Assembly: GCA_027386095.1 (NCBI GenBank)
Contig: DAHXUN010000003.1
Coordinates: 62,001 to 126,000 of the forward strand
Source of the DNA: Nitrososphaerota archaeon
GTDB lineage: Archaea; Thermoproteota; Nitrososphaeria; Nitrososphaerales; UBA183
Length of the DNA: 64,000 nt
Reading direction: 5' to 3'
The translations under genes and the position numbers were made by a program. Shown piece by piece: positions 24,067 to 33,250 of this stretch. The notes under the pieces are model-generated. The model saw only the letters and a list, made by a program, of their open reading frames with translations, had not been told where the DNA came from and did not search any database. The first letter of the stretch is position 1, and each line of letters opens with the position of its first letter.

Positions 24067-25059
24067 ATGAAGAGCATAGTCATCGGCGTGGAGAGCACAG
24101 CACACACGTTCTCAGCGTCCGTGGTCTCTTCCGACGGCGAGATACTCTCGAACCCGAAGTCGGTCTATAAGGCGCCTCCGGGGGGTGGGATCCACCCATT
24201 CGAGGCCTCCCAGAACCACCTTGCCGCGGCGCCTTCGGTCCTATCTGAGGCGCTCCGCTCCTCAGGGGTGGGGCTTAGCGACCTCTCCGCGGTCGCCTAC
24301 GCCATGGGCCCCGGGCTCGGCCCCTGCCTGCGCGTCGGCGCCGTCGCCGCCAGGACCTTGGCCGCTTCCATCGGAGTCCCTCTCGTCCCTGTCAACCACG
24401 CCGTCGGGCACATAGAGCTCGGGTGCCTTCTGACAGGGGCCAAGGACCCGGTGGTCCTCCTCGTCTCCGGGGGGCATACAATGATCATCGCCTACTCTGG
24501 ACTGAGATGGCGGATCCTTGGGGAGTCGCTGGACCTAACTCTCGGGCAGCTGCTCGACCAGTTCGGGAGGCACCACGGCCTGGCATCCCCCTGCGGGCGT
24601 GCCATCGAGGAATCGGCGTCCAGGTCCAACCACTATCTCAGGCTCCCGTACTCGGTGAAGGGGAACGACGTCTCATTCTCAGGGCTCCTGACCGCGTCGA
24701 AGTCCCTCCTCGACGCTGGGGCCTCCTTCGAGGACGTGGCGTACTCTCTTCAAGAGACCTCGTTTTCGATGGTGGCCGAGGTCACCGAGAGGGCACTTGC
24801 GTTCACGGGGAAGAAAGAGGTCATGATAGTGGGGGGGGTGGCTGCGAACAAGCGCCTGTCGCAGATGATGTCCGCCATGGCTGAGAGGCACGCGGCGAAG
24901 GCCCTGTCGGTCCCCCTAGAATACAGCGGTGACTGCGGCGCTCAGATAGCTTGGACCGGGGTCCTCGCCCACGGGAGCGGTATCGAGGTCCCGGTGGCCG
25001 AGTCGACGGTCAGGCAGTCGTGGAGGCTCGATGTAGTTGACATCCCCTGGCGAGGCTGA
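24067..25059 (+). CDS. kae1: KEOPS subunit Kae1 (tRNA t6A synthase)
   Basis: A 330-residue Kae1/TsaD-family protein that transfers threonylcarbamoyl to A37 of ANN-decoding tRNAs. It has GVESTAHTFSASVV at the N-terminus, the metal-binding VNHAVGHIELG (HxxxH), LLVSGGHTMIIAYSG, and GGVAANKRLSQMM. In some archaea Kae1 is fused to Bud32; here they are separate with a 23-base overlap. The other KEOPS piece, pcc1, is at 27635; cgi121 is not seen. Confidence 0.96.
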   Translation: MKSIVIGVESTAHTFSASVVSSDGEILSNPKSVYKAPPGGGIHPFEASQNHLAAAPSVLSEALRSSGVGLSDLSAVAYAMGPGLGPCLRVGAVAARTLAASIGVPLVPVNHAVGHIELGCLLTGAKDPVVLLVSGGHTMIIAYSGLRWRILGESLDLTLGQLLDQFGRHHGLASPCGRAIEESASRSNHYLRLPYSVKGNDVSFSGLLTASKSLLDAGASFEDVAYSLQETSFSMVAEVTERALAFTGKKEVMIVGGVAANKRLSQMMSAMAERHAAKALSVPLEYSGDCGAQIAWTGVLAHGSGIEVPVAESTVRQSWRLDVVDIPWRG

Positions 25060-25702
25060 ATGGGTCCCAGGCCGTCTCCTCTATAGGGGGGCCGAGGCGG
25101 ATGTGGTGCTGGGCGACTGGCAGGGCCTCCCGGCCGTGTTCAAAGTCAGGAAGCCGCTGACCTACAGGCTGGCATCCCTCGACCAGGAGATCCGGCGTCA
25201 GAGGACGGTGCACGAGGCTGAGATGATACGCCATGCGAAGCGGGCCGGGGTCGCGACCCCATTCCTCTACCACCTCGACCTCCAGGCGTCCACCATGGTC
25301 ATGGAGTACATCGGCGGGAAGATGCTCAGGGACCTGGCGGGTCACATGGCGGAGAAGGACGTGGAGGGTCCGTTCTTCAAGTTCGGGGAAGGCGTCGCCC
25401 GCCTCCACGCGGCGGGGATGATGCACGGGGACCTCACCACGGCCAACGTTGTTTCCAGGGAGGGGTCCCTCGTCTTCCTGGATTTCGGCTTGGCCCATCG
25501 CACCAGCAGGCTGGAGGACCACGCCGTGGACCTCCGTCTGATCAAAGAGACGCTCGTAGGTGCCCATCCAGGGATATCTAGGGCAGCCCTGGACGCCTTC
25601 TTCAGGGGTTACGAGGCCAAGGCCGGGACTCCAAGGTTCCGGAGGGTCCGCAGCCAGCTCCGGAACATCGAGCGGAGGGGGAGGTACGCCCGAGTCGCAT
25701 GA
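25037..25702 (+). CDS. bud32: KEOPS subunit Bud32 kinase/ATPase
   Basis: A 221-residue atypical small kinase. It has the Gly-rich ATP site RGAEADVVLG, the ATP-binding Lys in VFKVRKP, the catalytic MMHGDLTTANVV and FLDFGLAHR (DFG), plus the basic C-terminal tail FRRVRSQLRNIERRGRYARV typical of Bud32. In KEOPS it acts as an ATPase that supports Kae1. The TTG start lies inside the end of kae1, so translation is likely coupled. Confidence 0.95.
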   Translation: MTSPGEAEWVPGRLLYRGAEADVVLGDWQGLPAVFKVRKPLTYRLASLDQEIRRQRTVHEAEMIRHAKRAGVATPFLYHLDLQASTMVMEYIGGKMLRDLAGHMAEKDVEGPFFKFGEGVARLHAAGMMHGDLTTANVVSREGSLVFLDFGLAHRTSRLEDHAVDLRLIKETLVGAHPGISRAALDAFFRGYEAKAGTPRFRRVRSQLRNIERRGRYARVA

Positions 25703-25766
25703 GACGAGGACCTGGCGGGCAACGTTTATCAGTCAAACCCGGAGGACTCGCCTGAACTTCTGAAGC

Positions 25767-26216
25767 ATGGCCAGAATCCATTCGCACAGGCACGGCAAGT
25801 CTCACCAGACCAGGCCCCCCAGCAGGAGCAATCCGAGCTGGGTGACCACCACCCCTGACGAGGCAAAGAACGTCGTCCTCAAGCTCGCCAAGGAAGGGCT
25901 CACCCCGAGCAAGATAGGGCAGACGCTCAGGGACGACTACGGTGTCCCGCTGTTCAAGCCCCTGGCGGGGAAGTCGATCGGGAGGGTCTTGGCAGAAGGC
26001 AAAATCGCGCCGAAGATGCCCCAGGACCTGCAGGACTTGATTGAAAGGGCCCAACGGGTTCAGAAGCATCTTGACGTGCACGGCAGCGACAGGAAGAACG
26101 TGCATTCTCTCGAGCTCATCGAGGCAAAGATATACCGGCTTTCAAAATACTACAAGGAAAAGGGTGTCATTTCGAAGGACTTCAAGTACGCCGCCGTCGT
26201 CGCACAGCTGGCGTAA
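25767..26216 (+). CDS. rps15: 30S ribosomal protein S15
   Basis: A 149-residue archaeal/eukaryotic-type S15 (uS15), starting MARIHSHRHGKSHQTRPPSR with the basic N-terminal extension and ending in KYYKEKGVISKDFKYAAV. The central KNVHSLELIEAKIYRLSKYY helix is the rRNA-binding core. A TATA-like GTTTATC (25724-25730) lies 40 bases before the ATG, which leaves a short leader. It is the first of a run of translation and repair genes. Confidence 0.97.
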   Translation: MARIHSHRHGKSHQTRPPSRSNPSWVTTTPDEAKNVVLKLAKEGLTPSKIGQTLRDDYGVPLFKPLAGKSIGRVLAEGKIAPKMPQDLQDLIERAQRVQKHLDVHGSDRKNVHSLELIEAKIYRLSKYYKEKGVISKDFKYAAVVAQLA

Positions 26217-26231
26217 AACGGGGGCGGGCCC

Positions 26232-27638
26232 GTGGCCGACATCGAAGGGCTCACCGCGCGATACAGGGCCATGGCCCCGAACATCCTGAAGATAGCCACC
26301 GACGGGAAAAGGATCCTCGTGGTGACGCACATAGACGCGGACGGCTTATGCAGCGGGTCGGCCGTGTTCGCGTCGCTCAAGCGCAAGGGCGCCAACGTCG
26401 CCCTACGCACCGTCCCCGACCTCGACGCCAAGACCATCGGGTCACTGAAGGGGCTGGGATACGAGTTCCACATTTTCACCGACCTGGGGTCAACCCTGGT
26501 CACGGAACTCGAGGGGACTTTCGGGAAAGACTTCTTAGTCATAGACCACCATCAGATCTCAGAGGCTGACATAAGGAGCCCAAACGTTGTCAACGCCTGG
26601 GCTTACGGCTTCGACGGGGGGAAGGAGGCGTGCTCCTCGGCTATGGCTTACTTCTTCGCTGCAACCCTCGACCGGGCCAACGCGGACCTCTCGCCTCTAG
26701 CTGTGGTGGGGGCCGTAGCAGACCGCCAAGATGCGGGACCTGGGAGGTCGCTGACAGGGCTCAACAGGGCCGCGCTTGCGGACGCCCAGTCGCGCGGGCT
26801 GATGTCCGTGACCACTGACTTGATGTTTACCGGGCGAGAGACTAGGCCGGTCCACGAGGCGGTGGCCCTTACTTCCACGCCTCTCCTGAAGGGGCTGACA
26901 GGGAGCAGGGACGCGGTCCTCGCCCTTCTGCACCAGTCCGGGCTCCCTCTGAAGGATGGCGGGTCCTGGCGCACCGTTTCATCCCTCTCCAAGGGAGAGA
27001 AGGAGAGCCTCGTCGAAACCCTCGCGGCAGCCCTGGGCTCCCAGGAGGGCGCAAGCGACGCGCTGGCGGGTATCTTTGGGGAGGTGTACACGCTGCGGTT
27101 CGAGGACGCCTTCACGCCGCTGAGGGATGCGAGGGAGTTCGGGACGCTCCTGAACTCATGCGGGAGGATGGGCGTTCCGGGGATAGGAATCGCGATCTGC
27201 CTAGGAGACAGGTCCCACGCCCTGAGCGCAGCCATGAAGTCCTTGTCAGAGTACCGGGGAGGGATAAACAAGGCACTGAGCGGCCTCGCCTCGGAACCGT
27301 CGAGGATGGAGCGGCACGGCAGCCTCGTCTTCGTGAACGGGGAGGGGCTGGTGGACGAAAAACTGTTGGGCCCAGTGATCTCCATACTCACCTCGACCCC
27401 CGAGTTCAGAGACAAGGTGGTGGTGGGGAGGGCGACGGGGCGGGACGCAGAGGTCAAGATATCCTCGAGGGTGGGGGACGCCTTCGCAGGGGAGGCGAAC
27501 CTGGGCTTGGTGATGAAGGAAGCGGCAGAGGCCGTGGACGGGGTCGGGGGAGGCCATGAAATGGCCGCGGGCGCCAAGATACCTTCATCGAGGACGGAGA
27601 CCTTCTTTAGGGATGTGCTGGCGAGAGTTGCCGGTTGA
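26232..27638 (+). CDS. DHH-family RecJ-like exonuclease
   Basis: A 468-residue DHH/DHHA1 protein of the archaeal RecJ/GAN type. N-terminal catalytic motifs are LVVTHIDADGLCSGSAVF and DFLVIDHHQISEADIRSPNV; the third is VVGAVADRQDAG. The C-terminal DHHA1 domain ends GVGGGHEMAAGAKIP. These proteins degrade single-stranded DNA or RNA and in some archaea associate with GINS at the replisome. Start is a GTG 16 bases after rps15. Its stop overlaps the start of pcc1. Confidence 0.93.
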   Translation: MADIEGLTARYRAMAPNILKIATDGKRILVVTHIDADGLCSGSAVFASLKRKGANVALRTVPDLDAKTIGSLKGLGYEFHIFTDLGSTLVTELEGTFGKDFLVIDHHQISEADIRSPNVVNAWAYGFDGGKEACSSAMAYFFAATLDRANADLSPLAVVGAVADRQDAGPGRSLTGLNRAALADAQSRGLMSVTTDLMFTGRETRPVHEAVALTSTPLLKGLTGSRDAVLALLHQSGLPLKDGGSWRTVSSLSKGEKESLVETLAAALGSQEGASDALAGIFGEVYTLRFEDAFTPLRDAREFGTLLNSCGRMGVPGIGIAICLGDRSHALSAAMKSLSEYRGGINKALSGLASEPSRMERHGSLVFVNGEGLVDEKLLGPVISILTSTPEFRDKVVVGRATGRDAEVKISSRVGDAFAGEANLGLVMKEAAEAVDGVGGGHEMAAGAKIPSSRTETFFRDVLARVAG

Positions 27639-27889
27639 AGACCCGGGTAGAACTGCGGATCGGCTGCAGGGACGGCTCGACAGTAAAGGGCCTAGCGTCG
27701 GTCCTCGCGCCTGACAACGAGGGCGCGCCGAGGGGGATGAAGCTGGCTTCGGCGGTGGAGGCGGACCACCTGACGTTCACGGTCGAATCCGACTCCGCCT
27801 CCAGCTCTCTATCGACCGCCCTGGCAGTCATGAGAGACGCGACGCTCTTCCAGGAGGTATGGCTTTTATCGGAACCGAAGCGGGGTTGA
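27635..27889 (+). CDS. pcc1: KEOPS subunit Pcc1
   Basis: An 84-residue Pcc1/CTAG-family protein. It shows the strand-helix layout with SVLAPDNEGAPRGMKLASAV, then HLTFTVESDSASSSLSTALA and a C-terminal helix VMRDATLFQEVWLL. Pcc1 dimers bind tRNA and hold two Kae1 subunits. The TTG at 27635 overlaps the preceding stop (TTGA). Its linkage to kae1 and bud32 only 2 kb upstream supports the assignment despite the short length. Confidence 0.82.
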   Translation: MKTRVELRIGCRDGSTVKGLASVLAPDNEGAPRGMKLASAVEADHLTFTVESDSASSSLSTALAVMRDATLFQEVWLLSEPKRG

Positions 27890-27898
27890 GGCAACCCG

Positions 27899-29179
27899 AT
27901 GCTAGACGTAAAGCTACTGAGGGAGGATCCAGAAGTGATCAGGGCCGATCTCAAGAAGAGAGGGATGCTCGACAAGCTGCACCTCGTGGACGACGCCATC
28001 AAGGCGGACTCCGAGTGGAGGACGGCCAAGACCCGGGCGGAAGCGCTGCGCCACGAGCTCAACGGCGCCAACAGGGTCATCGCCGACCTGGCCTGGAAGA
28101 AGCAGCCCATAGAGGCTGAGCAGTCGAAGGTCGCTGAACTCTCGGAGCGCCTCGACGGTCTCGCGAAGGCCCAGGACGAAGAGCAGCGGACCCTGGAGAG
28201 CATCCTGATGTCATTCCCGAACATCCTCCACGAGAGCGTGCCGGTAGGGAAGGACGACACAGAGAACGTGACCGTCCGGACCTGGGGGACGGAGAGGAGG
28301 TTTGAGTTCGAACCCAAGGACCACGTCGAAGTCCTCGCCAACCTGGGGATGGTCGACATGGAGCGCGCTGCCAAGATCTCTGGTTCCCGGTTCTTCATCC
28401 TCAAGGGGGACGCGGTGAAGCTCGAGCATGCAATCATGAGGTATGCCATCGACGCCGTCTCAGCAAAGGGGTTCATCCCGGTGGAGCCTCCGTTCATGAT
28501 GAGGCGGCAGCCCTACGGCGGGGTGACAGACATGAACGACTTCGGGCCGGTCATCTACAAGGTGGAGGGGGAGGATCTGTACATGATCGCGACTTCGGAG
28601 CACCCTCTGGTGGCCATGCACTCCGACGAGATACTATCCGGGAGGGAGCTCCCGCTGAAGTACTGCGGCTTCTCGCCCTGTTTCAGGGTCGAGGCCGGCG
28701 CGCACGGAAAGGACACCAAAGGGATCTTCAGGACCCACCAGTTCTACAAGGTCGAGCAGGTCGTCTTTTCCCGCCCGGAGGACAGCTGGGCCCTCCACGA
28801 GCAGCTGATTGCGAACGCCGAGGGGATATTCAGCGGCCTGGGGCTCCGCTATAGGGTGGTCAACGTCTGCACCGGGGACATGGGGACGGTGGCCGCGAAG
28901 AAGTACGACCTCGAAGCTTGGATGCCAGTCCAGGGGAGGTTCAGGGAGATGGTGTCGTGCAGCAACTGCACCGACTACCAGTCTAGGCGGCTGAAGATAA
29001 GGTTCCGGGACAAGCAGAACGACGCGACCAGGTTGGTCCACACCCTGAACTCCACCGCCGTCACCACCAGGGCCCTGGTGGCTATCGTCGAGAACTTCCA
29101 GCAGAAGGATGGCACTGTGACAATCCCGGAGCCCCTTGTCCCCTACATGGGGGGGGTCGACCGCCTCCAGCGACGCTGA
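27899..29179 (+). CDS. serS: Seryl-tRNA synthetase
   Basis: A 426-residue class II seryl-tRNA synthetase of the common (bacterial-like) type. The N-terminal tRNA-binding coiled coil begins MLDVKLLREDPEVIRADLKK. Class II motif 2 is in KYCGFSPCFRVEAGAHGKDT, with GIFRTHQFYKVEQ, and motif 3 in LNSTAVTTRALVAIVEN. VSCSNCTDYQSRRLKIRF is the conserved serine-site region. It charges tRNA-Ser (and tRNA-Sec where present). It starts with an ATG ten bases after pcc1. Confidence 0.97.
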   Translation: MLDVKLLREDPEVIRADLKKRGMLDKLHLVDDAIKADSEWRTAKTRAEALRHELNGANRVIADLAWKKQPIEAEQSKVAELSERLDGLAKAQDEEQRTLESILMSFPNILHESVPVGKDDTENVTVRTWGTERRFEFEPKDHVEVLANLGMVDMERAAKISGSRFFILKGDAVKLEHAIMRYAIDAVSAKGFIPVEPPFMMRRQPYGGVTDMNDFGPVIYKVEGEDLYMIATSEHPLVAMHSDEILSGRELPLKYCGFSPCFRVEAGAHGKDTKGIFRTHQFYKVEQVVFSRPEDSWALHEQLIANAEGIFSGLGLRYRVVNVCTGDMGTVAAKKYDLEAWMPVQGRFREMVSCSNCTDYQSRRLKIRFRDKQNDATRLVHTLNSTAVTTRALVAIVENFQQKDGTVTIPEPLVPYMGGVDRLQRR

Positions 29180-29181
29180 CA

Positions 29182-29189
29182 TTATAAGC
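29182..29189 (+). promoter_or_regulatory. TATA-like box of rps3ae
   Basis: TTATAAGC is centred about 29 bases before the TTG at 29214, supporting that start and a leaderless mRNA independent of serS. It lies directly behind the serS stop. Confidence 0.5.
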
Positions 29190-29213
29190 GAGATTCGAAA
29201 GGGGCGCTTTAGT

Positions 29214-29837
29214 TTGCCTAAGAAGGTGGCGAAGGTCAGGGACAAATGGAAGCTGAAGTCCTGGGTCACAGTGACAGCGTCCCCCTCATTCGGGAACGCC
29301 CCGATTGCGCGCGTCCCTCTCACAGACGTCGAGAAGCCCGCCGGCAGGGTCATAGAGACTACCCTCTACGACATACTGAAGCAGGACCCTCAGCACTACG
29401 CTTTCAAGCTCTTCTTCCAGATCGACAGAGTCGAAGGCGAGACAGCCTACACCGTGTTCAAGGGGCACGAATATTCGAGGGAGTTCCTCAGGAGCCTGAT
29501 ACGCAGAGGCTCATCTATGTCTGACTTCATCAAGGACTACGCCACCAAGGACGGATACGTCGTCAGGGTCTACTGCACGGCGCTCTCCCAGGGCAAGATG
29601 AACACCTCGAAGAAGCGCGACCTAAGGCTGATCATGGACAAAGTGATAGGCGAGAAGGCCGCAGGCATGAACTACGAAGGTTTCGTCCAGGAGCTGGTGC
29701 TCCAGAAAGTAGCGTCGGACGTCTACAACGAGGCCAAGAAGATCACCCACCTGAGGCATGTAGGGGTGAGGAAGAGCAAACTTATCGCGAAGCCGGAGCC
29801 GCGGAAGGTCGAGCAGCTAGCCCCTCTTGCCGCTTGA
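29214..29837 (+). CDS. rps3ae: 30S ribosomal protein S3Ae
   Basis: A 207-residue S3Ae (eS1). Start set to the TTG at 29214: the protein then begins LPKKVAKVRDKWKLKSWVTV, as in archaeal homologues, and a TATA box lies 29 bases before. Longer frames overlap serS and look artificial. Other conserved parts are GRVIETTLYDILKQDPQHYA and SRREFLRSL-type (SREFLRSLIRRGSSMSDFIK). The 3' end overlaps the convergent ychF gene by 21 bases. Confidence 0.95.
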   Translation: MPKKVAKVRDKWKLKSWVTVTASPSFGNAPIARVPLTDVEKPAGRVIETTLYDILKQDPQHYAFKLFFQIDRVEGETAYTVFKGHEYSREFLRSLIRRGSSMSDFIKDYATKDGYVVRVYCTALSQGKMNTSKKRDLRLIMDKVIGEKAAGMNYEGFVQELVLQKVASDVYNEAKKITHLRHVGVRKSKLIAKPEPRKVEQLAPLAA

Positions 29838-31022
29838 CACAATCTTCAAGATGTCCCTGTTCTGCAGCGAGTAGTCTCCAGCCAGCCTCTTCCCTGTCCT
29901 GGCGTCGATCGCATATAGGAAGCCCTCAGCCAGGTCGCTGTGCACCGTCCGAGCCAGGTCCAGCGCTGTGGACCCGCCCCTCATCACGAAGGCGTCAGGG
30001 AGCACTTTCCCGTCTTTGTCGGTGAGCTTAGTCTCGTCCTCCACCGGGAAGACCACTATGGCCTTCAGGAGCCCGAAGAAGGCCTCGTTGACCGCCTCTT
30101 GGACTCCCGTCCCACCGTAGACTTTCATCACCTTCTCTTCCACCATCTTCAGGGCTGCTGCCTGGGCCCCAGACAGCTTCCCCGGGTCCGGGACCTTGAA
30201 CCCCTTGTCCCCCGGGGCGTACGCGACGAGGCCCCGCTCGGCGGCCCTGCGCAGCATGAGCTCCGCCTCGGAAGCGCAAGGGACGACCCGCCTCCCCGCC
30301 CCCCTGAGTCTCTCGATGTTCCTGTACGACGTCGGAAGGTCCGCCTTGTTGGCTGCGACCAGGGATGGCTTGGTCAGCTTCCTCGTCTCCACGACGAACT
30401 GCATCAACTGGTCGTCCGTCCAGCCGCTCGGTTTCTCCGTGCGGAGACGTAGACGGAGAACAACGGCCTCGACGTCTGCAAGGGTCACAGACAGGCCGGA
30501 GAGCCGCTCAGCCAGGTGGTTCGTCACCTTCCCCCCGGTCTGTTCCAAGGACCGGGCAGCTTTCTCCCAGTCCCTCTTCAGGATGCCGTACATCCACAGG
30601 TCGAATTCGTGTTCGACCATCTCGACGTCCTCGGCGGGGTCATGGGCCCCTGGGAGGACCTTCCTCCCTTCGAGGTCGGTGGAACCTGACGCGTCGACCA
30701 CCTGGATCAGAGCGTCCGCCTGCCTCAGGTCGTCGAGGAACTGGTTCCCCAGCCCCTTCCCAGTGGATGCGCCCTCCACGAGGCCCGCGACGTCGATCAC
30801 CCTCACGGGGACCAGCCTCCTCCCCCCTATGCAGCTCGATCCCCTGGGGTTGTCTACCACTCCCATCTCCTTGCACACGCACTGCGTGGCGATGTTTGCC
30901 ACGCCTATGTTGGGCTTGACCGTGGTGAACGGATAGTCCGCTATCTGTACGTCCTTCATGGTGGCAGCTGCGAAGAAGGTCGATTTGCCGACATTAGGTT
31001 TGCCGACGACCCCCACTAACAT
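29817..31022 (-). CDS. ychF: YchF/Obg-like GTP-binding protein with TGS domain
   Basis: A 401-residue P-loop GTPase of the archaeal YchF/OLA1 branch. It has VGVVGKPNVGKSTFFAAATM (Walker A), the DVAGLV G3 motif and an NKAD (G4) in LVAANKADLPTSY, with a helical insert and a C-terminal TGS-type domain ending in LQNRDILKIVSSGKRG. OLA1 relatives prefer ATP, but the NKxD motif favours GTP. Ribosome or tRNA association is the usual proposal. It converges with rps3ae. Confidence 0.93.
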   Translation of the reverse strand: MLVGVVGKPNVGKSTFFAAATMKDVQIADYPFTTVKPNIGVANIATQCVCKEMGVVDNPRGSSCIGGRRLVPVRVIDVAGLVEGASTGKGLGNQFLDDLRQADALIQVVDASGSTDLEGRKVLPGAHDPAEDVEMVEHEFDLWMYGILKRDWEKAARSLEQTGGKVTNHLAERLSGLSVTLADVEAVVLRLRLRTEKPSGWTDDQLMQFVVETRKLTKPSLVAANKADLPTSYRNIERLRGAGRRVVPCASEAELMLRRAAERGLVAYAPGDKGFKVPDPGKLSGAQAAALKMVEEKVMKVYGGTGVQEAVNEAFFGLLKAIVVFPVEDETKLTDKDGKVLPDAFVMRGGSTALDLARTVHSDLAEGFLYAIDARTGKRLAGDYSLQNRDILKIVSSGKRG

Positions 31023-31075
31023 GCCCCCTCCGCCGGGTCCGCCGGTTATAACATCTCAGGGGACGGTCAGCCTGC

Positions 31076-32308
31076 GTGTCCAGGGTCCTGGTAGTGGGGG
31101 GCGGCACCGCGGGGGCGGCGGCTGCCGAGGAGTGCGCAAAGCAAGGGATCGACGCTACGGTGATCGACCGCCTGGACGAACCGGAACCGCCATGGACGTC
31201 ATGGCCAGACTTGATGGGTCTCGAGGGCCAGAGCCGTACGGTCTCCAGTCCTCTCCATCAGGCGCGTGCCTCTGCCTCGATCTTCGGGACCGAGGTAGTA
31301 GCGGTCCACAATGGGGAGGTGGTCGCCTCCAACGGGTCGCGCTTCCGCGCCGACTCCGTGGTCATCGCTGCTGGCTCCTCCTTCGAGCCGCCCACAGCCC
31401 AAGGGATCCGCAAGCATGGTTCCTTCGTGCTGGACTCCGCTGCTCGGTACGAAGAGTTCGGCTCGGCCAGCGCCTCAGCTGACCGGATACTCATCTGTGG
31501 CGAGGGCGCGAGAGGGCTGCAAGTCGCCGAGCGGCTCGCTGCCAGAGGGGCGAGGCCTTCCCTGATGGTGTCGTGTTGGCAGCGGGGGAGACCAAGCCCG
31601 CCGGTGCTGGGTGTCGTCTCTGACGCGGCCCGTGCGAGGGGGATAAGCCTCGGTCAGGGGAGGGTCAGCAGGGTTGTCGGCCTCGCCCGCACGGAGGCCG
31701 TGATAGCAGGAGGGGACGTGGTCCCTTGCGATGCCCTCGCGTTCATCCCCAGGCGGGTCCCTGTCGCCATCCGCCTCGCCGCGCCGCCCGGCCGTAGCGG
31801 TGGGGTCCTGGTCGACAGGTACCTGAGGGCGAGGGCGCCTGGGGTCTTCGCGGCTGGTGGATGCGCTGAGCTGGACGGGTCGCTCCCGCCTAGGGCTACG
31901 TTGGTCGATGAGCCCAGGCTGTCTGGGCGGACTGCCGGCGCAAACTCCGCGGGCAGGAACATCACCATCGGCTCGGTCCGCTCCTGGTCTCTGTCGGTCC
32001 TTGGGCTGAGGTGGTCCAGGACTGGCCCAGACGCGCCGACGTGCGAGTCATTGGGCATGGACGTCCGGGAGGTAGGGCGGCGGTGGAGCGGCTGTTCGGC
32101 TTGCAGCCTGGTCTATGAGCGCGGTACCGGGAGGGTGATCGGCGCGGAGGTGATCGAGCCAGCAGACTCCCCATCGGGCGGCCTCGGCTCATCAGCCTCA
32201 GGCTCAGCCACGCTGAGGTCCTTGGCTTACGGGCACCATGGTTCAAGCGATATATCTGCGGTGTCAGACACCGCTAGGCTGGGGCTTACGTCATGGTCAG
32301 GGTGCTAG
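31076..32308 (+). CDS. FAD/NAD(P)-dependent oxidoreductase
   Basis: A 410-residue two-dinucleotide-fold flavoprotein from a GTG. The FAD motif is VLVVGGGTAGAAAAEECAKQ, a second nucleotide site is RILICGEGARGLQVAERLAA, and the FAD-binding GVFAAGGCAEL motif is near residue 260. It resembles NADH oxidase/CoA-disulfide reductase relatives, but the active-site Cys position is not evident, so the acceptor is unknown. It overlaps the start of the 2-hydroxyacid dehydrogenase gene by 16 bases. The last 40 residues are Ser/Gly-rich and probably flexible. Confidence 0.8.
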   Translation: MSRVLVVGGGTAGAAAAEECAKQGIDATVIDRLDEPEPPWTSWPDLMGLEGQSRTVSSPLHQARASASIFGTEVVAVHNGEVVASNGSRFRADSVVIAAGSSFEPPTAQGIRKHGSFVLDSAARYEEFGSASASADRILICGEGARGLQVAERLAARGARPSLMVSCWQRGRPSPPVLGVVSDAARARGISLGQGRVSRVVGLARTEAVIAGGDVVPCDALAFIPRRVPVAIRLAAPPGRSGGVLVDRYLRARAPGVFAAGGCAELDGSLPPRATLVDEPRLSGRTAGANSAGRNITIGSVRSWSLSVLGLRWSRTGPDAPTCESLGMDVREVGRRWSGCSACSLVYERGTGRVIGAEVIEPADSPSGGLGSSASGSATLRSLAYGHHGSSDISAVSDTARLGLTSWSGC

Positions 32309-33204
32309 TCTGCGATCAGATAGATATCAAGCGGCTCTCGCTTGGGCCGTCCTTCGAGGTGGATTACAGGCCGGCCCTGAGCAGGGAGGAGCTGCTCTCG
32401 GTCGCGGGCAACTACGAGGTGTTTGTCGTGAGGAGCAGGACGAAGGTCGACCGCGAGGTCCTAGAGAGGGCGAACCGGCTCAAACTCGTCGCCCGCCCTG
32501 GGACTGGCCTGGACAACGTTGACGTGGGTTTCGCCAAGGAGAGAGGCGTGGCTGTGGCGAACAGCCCCGAATCCTTGGTGGAGGCAGTCGCCGAGCAGGT
32601 GGTCTTGGCGATGCTCGCCCTAAGCAGGAAGCTGGTACAGGCGGACACGGGGACCAGGTCCGGCAAGTGGGAGAAGAACGCCCTGGTCGGCAGGGAACTG
32701 AGGGGGAAGGTCCTAGGGGTGGTGGGGTTCGGCAGGATCGGACGGCGCATAGCCGAGATAGGTAAGACTCTGGGGATGACCATACTGGCCTACGACGTCG
32801 TCGCCGTCCCTCCGGACGTCACGCGGCCCCTGGGCGCAAGGATGGTGCCGCTCGACGAGCTCTTCGCGTCCTCTGACTACATAACTCTCCACGTCCCCAT
32901 GACCCCGGACACCGCGCACATGGTTGACGCCCCGCGCATCGCCACGATGAAGCAGAGGTCCGTGCTGGTCAACATGTCGAGAGGGGGGGTGGTGGACGAA
33001 GATGCGCTGGCTTCGGCCCTGAGGGCGGGGAGCATCGGCGGAGCAGCCTTGGACGTCTTCGAGAAGGAACCTCCGTCGGGGGCAATCCTCTCTGCTCCGA
33101 ACGTCATCCTCACCCCCCACATCGGCGGGCAGACAGAGGAGGCTCAGGCGAACGCCATCGAGGTAATCGGGGAGAAGGTCAGAGCTTTCTTCAAAGCCCC
33201 CTGA
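32293..33204 (+). CDS. serA: D-3-phosphoglycerate dehydrogenase-like 2-hydroxyacid dehydrogenase
   Basis: A 303-residue D-2-hydroxyacid dehydrogenase without an ACT domain, the short SerA form seen in many archaea. The NAD motif is KVLGVVGFGRIGRRIAEIGK; catalytic Arg is in LVNMSRGGVVDEDALASALR, Glu in ALDVFEKEPPSG and His in LTPHIGGQTEEAQ. In the serine pathway it oxidises 3-phosphoglycerate; a glyoxylate/hydroxypyruvate reductase is the alternative. The class V aminotransferase at 10 kb could supply the next step. Confidence 0.87.
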   Translation: MVRVLVCDQIDIKRLSLGPSFEVDYRPALSREELLSVAGNYEVFVVRSRTKVDREVLERANRLKLVARPGTGLDNVDVGFAKERGVAVANSPESLVEAVAEQVVLAMLALSRKLVQADTGTRSGKWEKNALVGRELRGKVLGVVGFGRIGRRIAEIGKTLGMTILAYDVVAVPPDVTRPLGARMVPLDELFASSDYITLHVPMTPDTAHMVDAPRIATMKQRSVLVNMSRGGVVDEDALASALRAGSIGGAALDVFEKEPPSGAILSAPNVILTPHIGGQTEEAQANAIEVIGEKVRAFFKAP

Positions 33205-33250
33205 GACGCCCCGGGAACGTTTATTTGCCGACCGGGAACGAGGCGTTCAA

